The notes beneath the pieces are model-generated. The model searched no databases. It saw nothing but the letters and a program-made list of their open reading frames with translations, and had not been told where the DNA came from. The position numbers and the translations under genes are program-made. Positions 33,408 to 46,053 of a stretch of DNA of 64,000 nt are shown here, one piece after another (positions within the stretch are counted from its first letter, which is position 1; every line of letters starts with the position of its first letter). This stretch comes from Parascedosporium putredinis. Lineage: Eukaryota; Ascomycota; Sordariomycetes; Microascales; Microascaceae. The stretch covers positions 620,001-684,000 of the forward strand of contig CASHTG010000001.1 in the NCBI GenBank assembly GCA_949357655.1. Direction: 5' to 3'.

Positions 33408-36333
33408 ATGGCCGATCCTAAAATCGATATACAAAACCTACTTCAAACGGGGTCCTTCCCCACCGGCCGGACCCGTACGAGTGAAAGGGGTAAGTATTGA
33501 GGCGGGCCCTCGGAGCCCTCGGTGCCTCCTTCCCATTCCTACCCTACTGACCTCGTGTTTCCTCCCCCACCACATGCTAATCGCCCGTGCCTTGATCTAG
33601 CTCGAGCGAGTCCCTCGAACGAACTTCCCGCTCCTATGGCGGTTCGAATGGTCAAGACATTGACGATGCCTCATTTCAACCGACGAAACCAGAGCCCCCG
33701 TTCGATACTTTACCCCGCCCCCGCCACCCTCCGTGGAAGACGTCGAAGATTCCCACGGAGAATACTCCCACGAAAAGCCAAGTTCAAGGGGATATCGACC
33801 AACATCCCGTCATTCTCGAGAACGAGGACTATCAGTACGCCCACAACCCTGAGCAGCGCTTCGTCTTGGTCACCGATCCTACCGCACCCGCCGCAAACGA
33901 GCCCGTGGTCAATGATCGCAAGAACACCGAGCCCGTCGAGCAGCGCTTCGTGCTAGTATCAATCCCGAAGATACGAAGCCGCAAAGCCTTAAACCGGAGG
34001 AGGATCCCGACAGCCGCAGGGGTCGACCGGCCAAGAGGGATCCTGTCGAGGCGAAAAGACGGACCCCGGGGTAAAGGAGAAGGCGACTGGAGGGGTTCCT
34101 GCTGCGGCTGCGGCCGCCGCAGCGGTTGCTGCTGCATCGAAGCTCAGCCCCTCGTCAAGCTCCAAAGACGCAAAGCCAAGCGCCGCAAACCGACGAAAGA
34201 GCCCACATGACCTTCCCCGACTCGACACCGAAGGTGCCGACGGCCGCGAATCCAGACGCCGGCCTCGACATATGCGGAGCCGGTCCTCAACATCTGCCTA
34301 CGATGACTACCGCTCCTACGAGCCCCAGTCTCCCACTCACGGCGGAAGGCCGGCACAAGATGATTTCCTCTCACCCGAGGTCATCAAACACGGCCCCCGA
34401 AATCGGGAGCAAGTCTACCACCCTAGCGGTAGCCGTCCGCAACCGGCCAAGCAAAAGGAGCGTTTTACCGAGGAGCGGCCCGACGGTCCTTCGTTTAACC
34501 GCGGTCCACGTTCAATCAGCCCCGGCCCTAAACGCTCCCGGCCCGGTTCGGAGCTTCCGTCAAAACATACGTCACGACGATCAAGCAGGGGCTCTCCTCC
34601 CCGTCCAGAGACGCTGCGAGGTGCGCTAGCCAGAAGGCCCGAGTCCCCCACCGCGTCGCGAGACACGCCTGCGCCGATTTGACGGGTACTCGGATGATGA
34701 CATAGTGTCCGATGCCCCCTCCTCGCGTCGCAATCCCCGGAAGACTGTTGTAGTCCATGATGAGCGTGCCTCTACGGGCAACCTCCTCGCGCCGTCGTCA
34801 TCCAGGCACATGACCGGCTCCCGCTCGCGCTCGAAATCCACCACGGCCGGGGCCGCAAGTCCGAACCTCTACGCCGACTCCACATCCCACCCTGGGCCCC
34901 GTGGCCCGCGGTCTCCCGCCACATTTAGCAATCAGGTCTTTGATTCTCCCGCCATCGCTCCCCGTACCCCACATCTGACTTCATGCCAACCCACGAAGGC
35001 ATGAACTTCCACGGCGGGGGCTATTGGGACCCGCGGCCGCGGCCCCGCGATACCCAGGGCTTCCCGCCCGGTCCTATCCAGATTACCGGTCCTTCGGGTC
35101 CCCGTGAACCCTTGGACTCGAGCCGAAGCAGATATGCGCGGTCCGAATGGCAGCACTCTCCACCGAGAAATCAGACGCAGGCTAGTTCCTCCAATCCTTT
35201 TATGCCGAGCAGCTCCCGCCCAGGCCCAGCCCCAGCGCAGTCTATAGTGGACGTTAGTGTCCGTGAATACTTTGACGACCCTCGCCGCCACGGCCTCCTG
35301 CCTTACCGACTTGTCCTAGGCAAGAGCCCGTGGCGGGGATGGCGGACTGGTTGACACTACCACGCTGCGACAATTTCCACATCTGCCCGACCTGCTTCAG
35401 CGAGATATTTGCGAACTCGACCTATCGCGCACAGTTCATTCCGGCCCCGTGGCGCTCTCACGAACAAAGATCGCCTGCAGCATGGGCACCTCATTATGGT
35501 ATCCCATCGCCTGGTTCTTCACGATGAAGGACCGGCTTCCCGACGTGCGATTGCTCACCGGCATCGCGACCACGACTCGCGCGACCACCGAGGCTGGTCA
35601 GGAGTGTCCCGGTTCGCAGCGAGGGGCTCGCGTCTGGAATACCATCAAGGATCCGATCACGCGCCGCGCCATACCCAACTTCAACGTGTGCTACGAGTGC
35701 ACCATGATTATTGAGTTCTTGCTACCCAATCTGCGCGGCATTCTCGTTTTGCCCGACTCCACCAGCCAAACCTCCACCGCGCAGTGTTCCATGCATCCTT
35801 CGCCGGATCGCCAAGTACCCGTTCTCTACTTTGACGCCCTCGAGCATGCCTCGGACACCGCTATCACGACCGGAGGGGCACCCAAGCTTGCCCAGCTCGC
35901 CGAAGACATCAGTGCCGTGTCGTCTCGGGTGGTTCGAAGAGGCCCTAGCTGCACGCGAGACAACCCTATGCAGAATCAAAGGTGGTACATCATGGACATG
36001 CTGCCCGAGCTTACCGTGTGCAACGAGTGTTTTGAGGATTTCGTGTACCCGCGCCTAAGCGAGAGCCCTAGCCTGACGGAGCAGTTTTCCATGTACCTCC
36101 AGCGCCTGCCGGTCGGAACGTGCCAGCTGTATTCGGATCGCATGCGGATACTTTTCGACGAGACGTGTCGCCGCAGGGATACCCGTTTGCTGGAGGATGC
36201 GGTGATTGAGCGCAAGAACAGGGAAGTGGAGGTTCAAGCTAAGCTGAATCACCTAAGATCGCAGCCACAGGGTGACCCCTGGGTTGATGAGGCAACTAAG
36301 AAGCTCGAAATGATGTGGAAGAGGTGGGAGTAA
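33408..36333 (+). CDS. Conserved fungal protein: disordered Arg/Ser/Pro-rich N-terminus, cysteine-pair C-terminal domain
   Basis: Starts MADPKIDIQNLLQTGSFPTG, with an intron at about 33490-33599. Roughly 600 residues of low-complexity, Arg/Ser/Pro-rich sequence follow (RSRSSTSAYDDYRSYEPQSP, GSRSRSKSTTAG), likely disordered and phospho-regulated. The C-terminal ~300 residues are folded and carry CxxC pairs: HICPTCF, NVCYECT and TVCNECF, plus further cysteines (CSMGTSLWYPIAWF). These look like metal-binding knuckles. Similar proteins are annotated only loosely in fungi ('Ser/Arg-related nuclear matrix'-like); I cannot give a function. The last 290 residues (35449-36333) read without a break; upstream, frames change at least near 33870, 34070, 34200, 34680, 34965 and 35300. 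No signal peptide. Confidence 0.7.
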
Positions 36334-37541
36334 AGTTAGAAGGGGCGAGAACGCCTAGGAGAACGCAAGGGGAAGCAGGACCAAGCACGAAAAAGGCCCA
36401 GCGGATGAAGTAATGCGATGGATGGTATACAAGAAGGGACGAGAGGCACATTGGAAGCTACCCCTGGTGAATACCGTGCTCGGCCTCCGCTGTAAGCGGG
36501 AAGAGCATAGACGTGGATGGACGAGGCGTGCTTTTTTGTTCTTTAGACTGCGCAAAGTCCACGGGGACGTGGTTCCCCGCCCTTTGCGAACGATAATATG
36601 ATGATGACGACTACATATAGCGGGCGCGGGACACGGGTTTACAAGCAATGCATGATGTCAATCAACCAGCCAAAAGAACAATTTACTTTTAAAAATTGTG
36701 TTGGCCAACTACCTGATCTCTTCATCTGCCATATATATCTCTCGACCCCTTGCGCCCATCTCCGAGTTGTTGCGGCGCAAAATTAGTCGAGCGAGATATC
36801 GGCCTCCTGTACCATTTTACAAGTAATAGCGTTCTGGGCTCATATCATTCCGCATCACAAAGGCGGAGCGAAAGAGCGGGCGAAAATAGTAGCAGCTCAG
36901 AGGAAGAAGCTCTTGATCTTCCCCAAGTGCGCAATTAGAATAGCCAATTTCCAACAGAATCAATTGAGGTTTGAACGTTGTTTCTGAAGAATCTAGCTAT
37001 ACCCAAGGTTCGAATTGAATCAGCACCATCCGTTGGCGATGCCCTCACAGCTTTGGAGAGTTATGGTGGAGCTAACGTGAGCTTGGAACACAGTTCCTGG
37101 CCTGGCAAGCTGGACGCACGCTGACAAAGACTGTTTCAAAATTGAAGTCCTCTTCAGACGTCAAGGCCCTGGCCTGCAATTGGTCACGTGATTGTAGGTA
37201 ACGACCCACCCCACCATGGTGGATGTTGACGCTCGGAAGGTACGTACCCCTCGCAATTAGGGTCTGCCCACAACGAATGTTGCAGCAAAAATCACATTTG
37301 CGAAATTTCTAGCCCCGGCAGGCCTTCACGATATCCAAACCTCATCCACCACACCGGAGCCACCTATTTTCGTTTTGTACGTTTTTTTTCTCCCTCCTTT
37401 CCTCCCCTTTCCCCCGCTCGACAATCAACGAAGCATTTAGACTTCGAGTCCGTGGTCTTCCACTTGCCGGCTTTTACTAACCCACAGGTTTTTTTTCTCT
37501 TTTTCCAGGAATTATCGACGAAAAACACAACCACCGAAACG
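36334..37541. promoter_or_regulatory. Intergenic region with RPL4 promoter
   Basis: 1.2 kb upstream of the ribosomal protein gene. It contains a CACGTG palindrome at 37185-37190 in the context GGTCACGTGATTG, the binding type of Cbf1/E-box factors often present at fungal ribosomal-protein promoters, and a T/C-rich leader at 37370-37510. The left part is the 3' flank of the preceding gene. Confidence 0.5.
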
Positions 37542-38972
37542 ATGGCCTCCCGACCTACCGTCAGCATCATCGGCAAAGATGGTCGCCCTTCGGGCCAGAC
37601 CCATGTCATGCCCGCTGTCTTCAGCAGCCCTATCCGACCTGATGTCGTCCAGAAGGTTCACACCGGATTGGCGAAGAACAAGCGTCAGCCTTACGCCGTC
37701 AGCGTGAAGGCCGGTCACCAGACCTCTGCCGAGTCTTGGGGAACTGGTTAGTTTGAGCCTCAATCGCCACGAAATCTACAATGTCTCGAACCGCTCGCCA
37801 GGATGGGGCATGGGGGAACAGCATGTTGGAAAAGTCCTTTTGTGCTGTGGTAGTGGTGGTGCACCTTGTGGGAGGGGCTTGCAGTGTCAATTTTTTTCGA
37901 CGCTCCCCTCCCATCAATGGCATTGGCGGTTCGAGACAAGGCAGAATATACGTTGGAATCTGAAAAGGCGGGACTGTGGTACTGACGATATGGAACCTAG
38001 GTCGTGCCGTTGCCCGTATTCCCCGTGTCTCTGGTGGTGGTACTCACCGTGCCGGTCAGGCTGCCTTCGGTAACATGTGCCGTTCCGGTCGCATGTTCGC
38101 TCCCACCAAGACCTGGCGCAAGTGGCACATCAAGATCAGCCAGGGCCAGAGGTAAGCATGCTTCTCTCTTTTTCTACTCTCAGATGCCTCCCGTTTTTCG
38201 TGGACGAAAGGTCGCCATGGGGAAACGAGCAAATCACCGAGGATAAATACGCTAACAAAATTCTGTCGTACTCTAGGCGCTATGCCACCTGCTCCGCCCT
38301 CGCTGCCACCGCCGTCGCTCCTCCTCTTGGCCCGTGGCCACCAGATCTCAAGATCGCCGAGGTTCCCCTCGTCGTCGACTCCGCCCTTGTCGGTGGTGCC
38401 GCCCTCGCCAAGACCGCCACCGCCGTTGCTTTCCTCAACGCCGTCGGTGCCGGCCCCGAGATCTCCAAGGTCAAGAACTCCAGGAAGATCCGCGCCGGTA
38501 AGGGTAAGCTCCGAGGCCGCCGCTTCCGCCAGCGACGTGGTCCCCTCGTCATCTACGACCCCGAGACCGACGGCCGTGAGCTCTACAAGGGCCTCCGCAA
38601 CATCCCCGGTGTTGAGACCTGCTCCGTCACCGCCCTCAACCTCCTCCAGCTCGCCCCCGGTGGTCACCTTGGCCGCTTCGTCATCTGGACCTCTTCCGCC
38701 TTCAAGGCCCTCGACACCATCTACGGCACCACCACCGAGCCTTCTGCCCTCAAGAAGGACTTCCTCCTTCCCTCCAACATCGTCTCTCAGGCTGATCTCA
38801 CCCGTCTGATCAACTCTTCCGAGACCCAGAGCGCTCTCAACGCGCCAAAGGGCAGCAAGGTCACCCGCCGCACCGTCGTCCAGAAGAAGAACCCCTCAAG
38901 AACAAGCAGGTCATGCTCCGCCTGAACCCCTACGCCGCGGCGTTCGCCAAGGCCGCTGCCGAGAAGAAATAA
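37542..38972 (+). CDS. RPL4: 60S ribosomal protein L4 (uL4)
   Basis: Core protein of the large ribosomal subunit, with a loop reaching into the peptide exit tunnel. [18 protein letters not shown] opens exon 1. The intron at 37747-38000 is followed by [40 protein letters not shown] and HIKISQGQ. A second intron, 38152-38276, precedes [54 protein letters not shown] and [10 protein letters not shown]. The C-terminal [16 protein letters not shown] is in another frame, joined by one base in the C4 run 38892-38895. A short out-of-frame stretch around 38310-38347 shows two compensating errors. Length about 365 residues, normal. Breaks in an essential gene argue for consensus errors. Confidence 0.97.
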
Positions 38973-39728
38973 ACGTTGCCTACAATAGGGTAATCAAATG
39001 TTTCTTTTTTCTTCTCCCAGGTACCGGTTCAGCTTGCGTGTGAGGTGGTTTGTGTGGGACAATTGAGCGTCTCTTGACTACATTTTTCTAACGAGGATGA
39101 AGCCTGCCCATAAAGGGCAAAGAACGGGGGCAGGACTTAAATAAAAAGAAGATGTGTCTTGCATTGATTGGCATTCGGCTGTTATACGAGGGGCGTAAAC
39201 GGGTTAAAACTTCTTGAAGTCCTCTTAACCATGATGAATAAGAGTTCAATTCAAACAACCTTTCGTCTTGCCGCCGTGTCTGCTGCGCCTCGCGACAAGC
39301 CAAACTTTGTCCAAACTTTGTGTGTATGCATGTGTGTGTATCCGTGCCTGTGCCTGTGCCCGTGCCTGTACTCTTGTCCTACCCCTATATTCGTAATCTG
39401 GGCATATCACGAAACAAAAGTTGGTGTCAAAATGCACACGGCGCCTTCTGCCACTGTCAATTGTGTCAATTGCCTCAAGACATTGTATAATTTTTTTTTA
39501 TTTTACTTTATTTTCTTTTTTTACTTTTGAATCTGGTTTTATACGTAGTCTTTGGGCAATGGATCATAATGCTCATCTCCGAACCTAGCGCGGAATTCTC
39601 ATCGTAATATACATCCACCCTTTACTTCCAACCCTTCTCTGGCCAAGGTCTTAGCTGCACCGTCGTTCCTCTCATTTTGTTCCTGTTCGTTTCCTTCCTC
39701 TCTTGTGCGCGGGTCCTTAATCTGATGA
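38973..39728. repeat. Convergent 3' region with GTGCCT/GT repeats
   Basis: 756 bp between RPL4 and the aminotransferase ends. It holds a GT-rich tract (39319-39340) followed by GTGCCT-type hexamer repeats (39344-39368) and T/A-rich tracts (39488-39530). No gene. Confidence 0.6.
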
Positions 39729-42117
39729 CTAGCAACCCAAACCCGAGAAAGCATCCGCCGCATCCGGGCTCTCGAGCATGCGGGGCTCAAACTCCTCGTA
39801 GAGCTCCTCAATATCCTCGGGGTTCTTGATCTTGAAGAACTCACGCACGCCGGTGCCGAAGCGGTGGGCGCAGTCGTCAATCTTCTCCTCGGCCTCGGCG
39901 GCGAAGCAGATGCGGAACCAGGACCAGGCGAGAGTCTGGCGGATGTCGTCGTTGGCGGCGAACATGGAGCCCGGGGCGACGAGGACCTTGTAGGGCGCGT
40001 GGGTGAGGTAGATCATGAGGGCGGCGGAGATGAGGGGCCCGTCAATGGTGCGACTCTTGCCCTGCTGGCCGAAGCAGCGGTGGCGGTGGAGGCGAACCTT
40101 GAGCCAGATGAACATGCCGCCGCGGGGCCATACATAGTCGAGGATACGGGGTGAAGACGTAGGCCCAGTCGCTGTCGAGACCGGGGCGCTTGGAGGCGAC
40201 GCGGGGCTCGTACGAGTACTCGTCGATGATGGCGCACATGCGGTTCATGCGGCGCTCGTAGGAGCCGCGGAGGCCGGCGAGCCAGCGGACCCAGCCGTCG
40301 GTGGACCAGCCGGCAAAGGTCTGGCGCTCCTTGGAGCCGAGGGACAGGAAGCGCGCGACGGTCTCGGTTTGGTGGCCGAGGAGGAGCTGGGCAATCATGC
40401 TCTGGACGAAGCCGGAGGGTTGCTGGGTGCTCGTTTCGGTGATTCTGAGAGCGAGGGGGCGGGTGGATTACACTTGTGATTAGCCATAGAGGACGAGATA
40501 TAGAGAGAGAGAGAGAGGTCATATTGGTGTATATGTGAATGTCAATAAAAGGGATTTTAGAAATAAATAAAAAGACCTACCGGACATATCGCTCAATAAA
40601 AGCGGGCTGCGCCGTGATCCAGCCCAGGCGACAACCCGGGGCGACGGTCTTGGAAAAGGTGTCGAGGCGGACGACGCGGCCATCCACGTCGATGCTGAGG
40701 AACGAGGGGACCAGCGAGTCGATAAATTCGTAGCCGGAAGACTTGGCCGGCGCGGGCGGGACTTGGGTGGTCGGCTCGGGCTTTTGCCTGGAGCGGGCCT
40801 CTGCGCGGTCGGCGGAGGGGTACTGCAGGTACCAGTAGGGATCGTCCTCGACGATGATCACGTCGTACTTTTGGCAAATGGCGTAGAGCTCCTTCCGCCG
40901 TCGTACAGGAGCACCCCGCCCGTTGGGTTGTGGCCCATTCTGTCACGCGTGTTAATAATATAAGACGTACTTGACCTGCATTTACGAGTAAACGGTCTCT
41001 CCTTTCTTGCTTTCTCCCCTGATGTGTTTTTTTTTTTCATCCTCTTTTTTCCCGCTTCCGGTCAATTGATTTTCTGGAATGGGGGTTCCATCTTCTGTTC
41101 ATCTCCCCTCCACCCGACTCTTCAAAGAGAGGAGCCAGAAACAACCACAAGAACTGAGGCAACATAGGAAAGAAGAAGAAAAAAAAAAAGGGGGGAGGAG
41201 AGAGGGGAAGAAGGGGGTGAAAGATACTAAATCGACTCGCGATCATAGCAACAAATGAACAGCAGCTACTCACGTCACAGTATACAACATATGGGGTCGC
41301 TGTCCCTTGGATGAGTCCCAATTCTCCAGGACGTCTTCTAGGCCACCGGTGCCATGGGCGAGCATCCCATCCGCGTCCATCTCGACAGGAACAATATTCA
41401 TGCCACGTGGTTGAGACTGACTCAAGACGTTGGAATACATGAATATCTCACACAAAAGACCCTGCTTCCGCGAGATGGGGTCGCCCTCGCTCCAGGGGTT
41501 GTTGAAGAGTTCCAAGGTCTTGGAAAAGCCGTCTGTCGACCCGCAGGTCATGACGACGTCAACGCCCGCGGAGTGCGGAACGTTGGGATGCAGAACTCGC
41601 TGTGAGAACTGACGTACGAAGGAAAGAAGGGGCGGATAACCTTCACCGGTCCCGTATTGAAGGGCGGTCTCGAGGTCGATCTTCTTGACAGGGTCTTTTT
41701 CACCTGAAGCCATTGGGACAGTGAGGTGGGTGGCGGCCTTGGGTTGGCTGCCGTTGCCCGTGGCGTCTAGGTGATCATCCTCCCCGTCGGGATAGTTGGG
41801 AGTCGGAGTCCATCGCTCGGGTTTGGCGGACTGCGCTTCCAAAGTCTCAAAAGGGAAGAAGCGCGAGTTGGGCAGTCCTAGGCTCCGGGAGTATCGGGAT
41901 AAGTCACGGCACCGAGACTGACCGATCGGGTGTTAGGAGGATAGTGGATTCTTCTTACCTCCTGCCAAGTTGCCTACACCGGGAATGGCGAAGAACTTGT
42001 AATATTGCTTGATCGCGCTCGGCTTACGATTGACGGCGGTCTTGGAGAAGAGGTGACCGAGATCCCTCGGGGAGGCAGAGCCTCGTGTGCGAGACTAATG
42101 GGGTCGTCAAGCTCCAT
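39729..42117 (-). CDS. Aromatic/2-aminoadipate aminotransferase, Aro8-like (PLP fold type I)
   Basis: Cytosolic aminotransferase of the Aro8/Aro9 group, moving amino groups between aromatic amino acids, 2-aminoadipate and 2-oxo acids. Exon 1 begins MELDDPISLAHEALPP at 42117; one base in the run 42069-42072 joins it to RDLGHLFSKTAVNRKPSAIKQ. Then come FPFETLEAQS, ALQYGTGEGYPPLL, VVMTCGSTDGFSKTLELF, the cofactor Asn loop HNPTGG, the Asp/Tyr strand VIIVEDDPYWYLQYP, the PLP lysine motif LDTFSKTVAPGCRLGWI, and the C-terminal arginine region WSWFRICFAAE. Introns near 41955-41880, 41280-40930 and 40570-40445. Some gaps may be longer because of breaks. Total about 560 residues, typical for fungal Aro8. 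Convergent with RPL4. Confidence 0.88.
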
Positions 42118-44691
42118 AGTGGAGGCAAGTTAGTCGTATTGGGGGAACTGGCCGAGCAAGCCTGGAATTCGAATATGTGTTCGAGTTGGAGGCAGAAGTC
42201 AACTGAAAGAAGAATACGATGCCTATCACGGACAGGCTACAAAGGTAAAAGTAGTATCTCCTGCGGACTCGATACTAACTCTCGGGAGGAGAGAAGAAAG
42301 GTTAGCTCGAGGGCGATGACGGCGTCGCACCCATTTCCTCGAGGAAGGAGCGACACAAGGGTCGGCGAGTTTGGTATCAAGACGGGATTACAAATCATTA
42401 AATCCCATGAATCCCGGACCGCAACTGGAGCTAGAGGATGCGACATGGCGAAAAAATGGCAAGGGACGAAAGTGGTGGGACTATCTGTGTTATCGAGCCA
42501 CTGGCAGGGCCCAATTGGAAGCTCGACTTCAAAAGGAACCTTTTTCCATGGTGGGTGGACGGGGGCGGTACTGCGCAAGCGGCAAAGCGCACCCGCCTCG
42601 ACCGAAGTATGGGTGGTTCCAATGGGTCTTCATTCGTCTCCATCCCCTTCATCCCGCACAACAACTCTGGTTGGTTCTTGGATGATTATAAGACGACAGC
42701 ACAGTCCCCTTCTCTGTTCTAATCCAGACCTACCCAAGATGTCGGTGAGCAGGCTTGCTCAATTGCGGATGTAATCTGCTATCCAAGCCAACTTCGTTGA
42801 GAGGTAGCAGGGGAGCTCTACAGGGTCTCCAAGGTATGATTGTGAAAGACCCGTTACAGAAAGGCTTAAACTTTCAAAAGAAACTTTTTTCTCTTTTAGA
42901 TTCAGGAGATAGAACAATAGCCAACGACGCAAAAGGGTGGTTAATCCCCTGGGAGGTGAGAAAGCAAAGCTTGTGCCTCGGTCTAGCTAACGTCCATGTC
43001 CTACTGGCGAGCCGTGGACTCGGCCACCAAACCGAGCGAGCTATCGCCGACTCGGACGGCCAGCCCCTACGTCAACGATCTAACCTCACTATCATGGTGC
43101 GGGCCTGGTCAATCTCAGATGGATGCGCTGCTGATTCTAGAAGCCATCGTCATGGAAGAGGATGCCCAGCGAGCGTGCCTCAATTCGCCGCTGGGATGAC
43201 AAGGGTAGATGGAAGAGGAAGTAGGGTACAGAGTGTGGGGAGCCGGGCGGGGTTCCGACTTGGATTCCGCTAAAATCAATTCCGTTTGGTCCAAGTGGTG
43301 GAGTGGCACCCTCCATAAGAACCAGTATCGCATACCACTTGCCTCGCTTCCGAGAACTCTTTGAATGCGCCGGAGTCTTTAATCGCCATGAAGCAATGCT
43401 AGATAGACCACATGCGCCAAAGAAGACTGCGAGCAAAGAGCTTTTGAAGAAAAACGAGGCATAGATGGCTTGCTAAGGATTGGCCACGATATCTCAGTAT
43501 GCTCATCAAACACAAAAGCGAAATCTCTCGCTTTCCAGCTCATTAGGGTTCTCCTAAAGAGGGAACCTCACTTCCATAATATAGGTGAATTATGTATGGG
43601 GATGAAACCAACTGGGAACTGAATTGATCACAATGTGAATTCGATCGCCCGACTCCAAAACCATCAATCTTCAGGGCACCACTGGTGGTGGGCGGGAGTT
43701 GCCACCACGCCACGAGATGAGTCAGCAAACATATTTGCTTTTCTTCGCCTCGAGTCCACGCCCTCATTCCTCCATCATTGTTGCTTGGCTGCTTGGCTGC
43801 TTAGCATGCTGTCCTGCAGTCTTCCCAAGCAGCCAGTGTTCTGCAGCATGGTCCGTGCATTGAAGTTCTCCTCTTGAACTTTCCTGACTGAAGCGTGATT
43901 TATGATTATGCATACCACGCCCAATGCACGGATGTTTATGCAGTAAAACTGGGTGCTTGATGACCTAGTGCACCTTGGTCGGCCTCTCACTCTTCCAATG
44001 CTCAACTGTCAACCAACCCAACACAAACGTTGCCGGGACCCCACTGCCTCGTCATTGGCCGCAGTAGTGCTCCTTCTCTCCATTCTTTTGGGGCCAATAC
44101 TTCGGCACCACCTAAAACATCCTGATTTGAGGATTCGTGGAGCCTGGCGACATCAGCGATATTCCATGTCAACCTAAACAACCGAAAGCTGCTTGCTTGA
44201 AACCCGCTCCCCCTTCTCTCAACATCTTTGGGAAAACAGTAATTGCGACAAACGCCTCAAAAACGATTCCTCCTTTTGGCTCACTTGGCGCCCACTCTTT
44301 TCCCTCCGTCATTCGCCGTATACCGTCCGTCGCCGTAATTAATTCAACCGAGTGATTGAATCGCCTCCACATGTCGTAGACGAATCGATTTTCGCTCACT
44401 CCGCAGCTGCCGCTCGACGCCTGGCCTGCGGAATGTCAGCCTTCTCCCAACGCCAACAAACCCCCTTTAGCAAGCCATCATTACGTCGTTCTTGTCGGCG
44501 CCCAGCTTGCCCATCGGCTCGACTCGACACGCTACGCCACGCCTCACGCCTCCAGTAGGGGCGCATCCTCATCTAGAAGGTCAAAATTGACCAAACGTCG
44601 AAGGGGAAACAGAAAGGGGTGTGCTGAGACGAAAGGAAACCAAAAAAGAATACTGGGACATTAAACGAGGGTAGACTACGCGAGAGATTTG
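42118..44691. other. Long gene-free region
   Basis: About 2.6 kb of mixed composition. ORFs up to 229 codons exist (42085-42774), but they overlap in all frames, lack intron logic and resemble no family. A run of GCTTGGCT units with imperfect complementary arms lies at 43783-43851. The right end is the leader of the next plus-strand gene. Confidence 0.45.
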
Positions 44692-46053
44692 ATGGCCTTT
44701 CTCGAAGACCCCGCTTGCGACAGCGGTGGAATCGCATTTCGCACAACGCCGAGGCGGTCACGGAAAATGCGGCGGCGGGGATCTGGTCTTTTCAGCACAA
44801 CTACATCAACCCCTGCGTCGCATCGCTCGGGGAATCGTTTGACCACTGCACTTCCCTATGCCTCGGCGACCGGGAAGAGCGCGCGCGGCGCAGGAGAGAG
44901 AGGGAACGGGCGGGAGGCCGCGCCGAATACAGCTTCGATTTCTACGACGACTGGTACCAGGAGGAAGAGGGCTCGAGCGGGATCCTGGGCGGGTGGAGTT
45001 ACGAGGACTGGGACAGGCTGCTCGTAGGAAGCGGGTCAACGAGACGAGGCGGAGGCGAGGTCACGGAACAGCCGGCACGGAAGCGAGGCATGAGCTACGG
45101 CACGAGGGGCCATCGTCGGAAACCGAGCCGGGAAGACCCTACCGTGATCCCCAGCACCCAACCGATCGGATTCTTGGGAAAGCTCCCGTGGAAGATTGGC
45201 GGCACGTTGCGGTACAAGCCGAGCGCGGCCGACTTGCAAGACCACCCCGGCCACCACGGCGCGGCCGACGAGAACGCGCCGCTTCTCGGGGGCGATGCGG
45301 AGGAGCACTATCACTATGGAGCGAACACGCGGACGAGGAAACGAAGCGGCACGACGGGATCGGGGACACGTCCGACTCGTACAGGTCAAGGGGGATCTAT
45401 TCCCGAGCGATGGCGAAGGCGACGAGGACGCGATCCCGCTCGACGACGAGTTCACGCTCCCCTTTGATCGGGCGGACGACCGAGCGAGCAATAAGACCAG
45501 GAGCAGCAAAGGAAAGAGGCCAATATCACGGACGGTGTCCCGCACCACGGTGGCGTCGGGATACTCGGGGTACTCGAGCCGGAGAAGGAGTATCGACTCT
45601 ACGCATGGAGGTGGAGGCCCGACGACCCCTTCGTTGGAAGACTTGCGTTTTGAGGAGGAGCGGGTGGCGCACGAAGAAGACGAGGAAATCGAGAGGCGGC
45701 GCATCGCGGCGGCGCAGCTGGCACACAAGCGAGGACTGGTCGGCGAGGACACACCCCCATCTACTACTACCGGCCCGGAAACCCCTAGGAGACCATCGTC
45801 GCAGGTTCGTGACGTGGGTTCTATCCCGGAGGCGGACGAGCCAGCCTCACCCGACGAACAGGTTGACGCATTTGAAGTCGACCCGCCAGAGGATGGGCGA
45901 GACGCGGAACCGGTCCGCAACGGAGGCGAAGAGTTCGAGTCCGATATCAAGGAAACAGCAGAACCTCGTATATCCGCGGCATTACCGTTGGCCTTGCCCA
46001 AATCGCCACCGAATGGCGGGTTCGTACCAGCGCGACTGCCCATGTTCGGATAG
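44692..46053 (+). CDS. Conserved fungal protein of unknown function
   Basis: Begins MAFLEDP; one base in the C4 run 44709-44712 leads to RLRQRWNRISHNAEAVTENA, then IWSFQHNYINPCVASL, CTSLCLGDREERARRRRERE, YSFDFYDDWYQEEEG, RGMSYGTRGHRRKPS, TVIPSTQPIGFLGKLPWKIG and GTLRYKPSAADLQDHPG. After a break near 45350 the C-terminal half is acidic, Ser/Thr/Pro-rich and probably disordered (DSTHGGGGPTTPSLEDLRFE; IERRRIAAAQLAHKRGL), ending PARLPMFG at 46053. The N-terminal 180 residues are the kind kept among filamentous ascomycetes. No membrane segment or catalytic motif is visible. About 450 residues, apparently without introns. Confidence 0.75.

Noticed and set aside
37747..38000. Long first intron of RPL4 as a possible snoRNA host
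   Set aside because: No C box (TGATGA) with a matching D box at suitable spacing.
42085..42774. 229-codon plus-strand ORF in the gap after the aminotransferase
   Set aside because: It overlaps the aminotransferase start, has no family-like segment, and other frames are equally open.
43783..43851. GGCTGCTT and GCATGCTG with complementary copies 25-40 bp later
   Set aside because: The arms are not nested, so no simple hairpin; short, imperfect and likely chance within a GCTTGGCT repeat.
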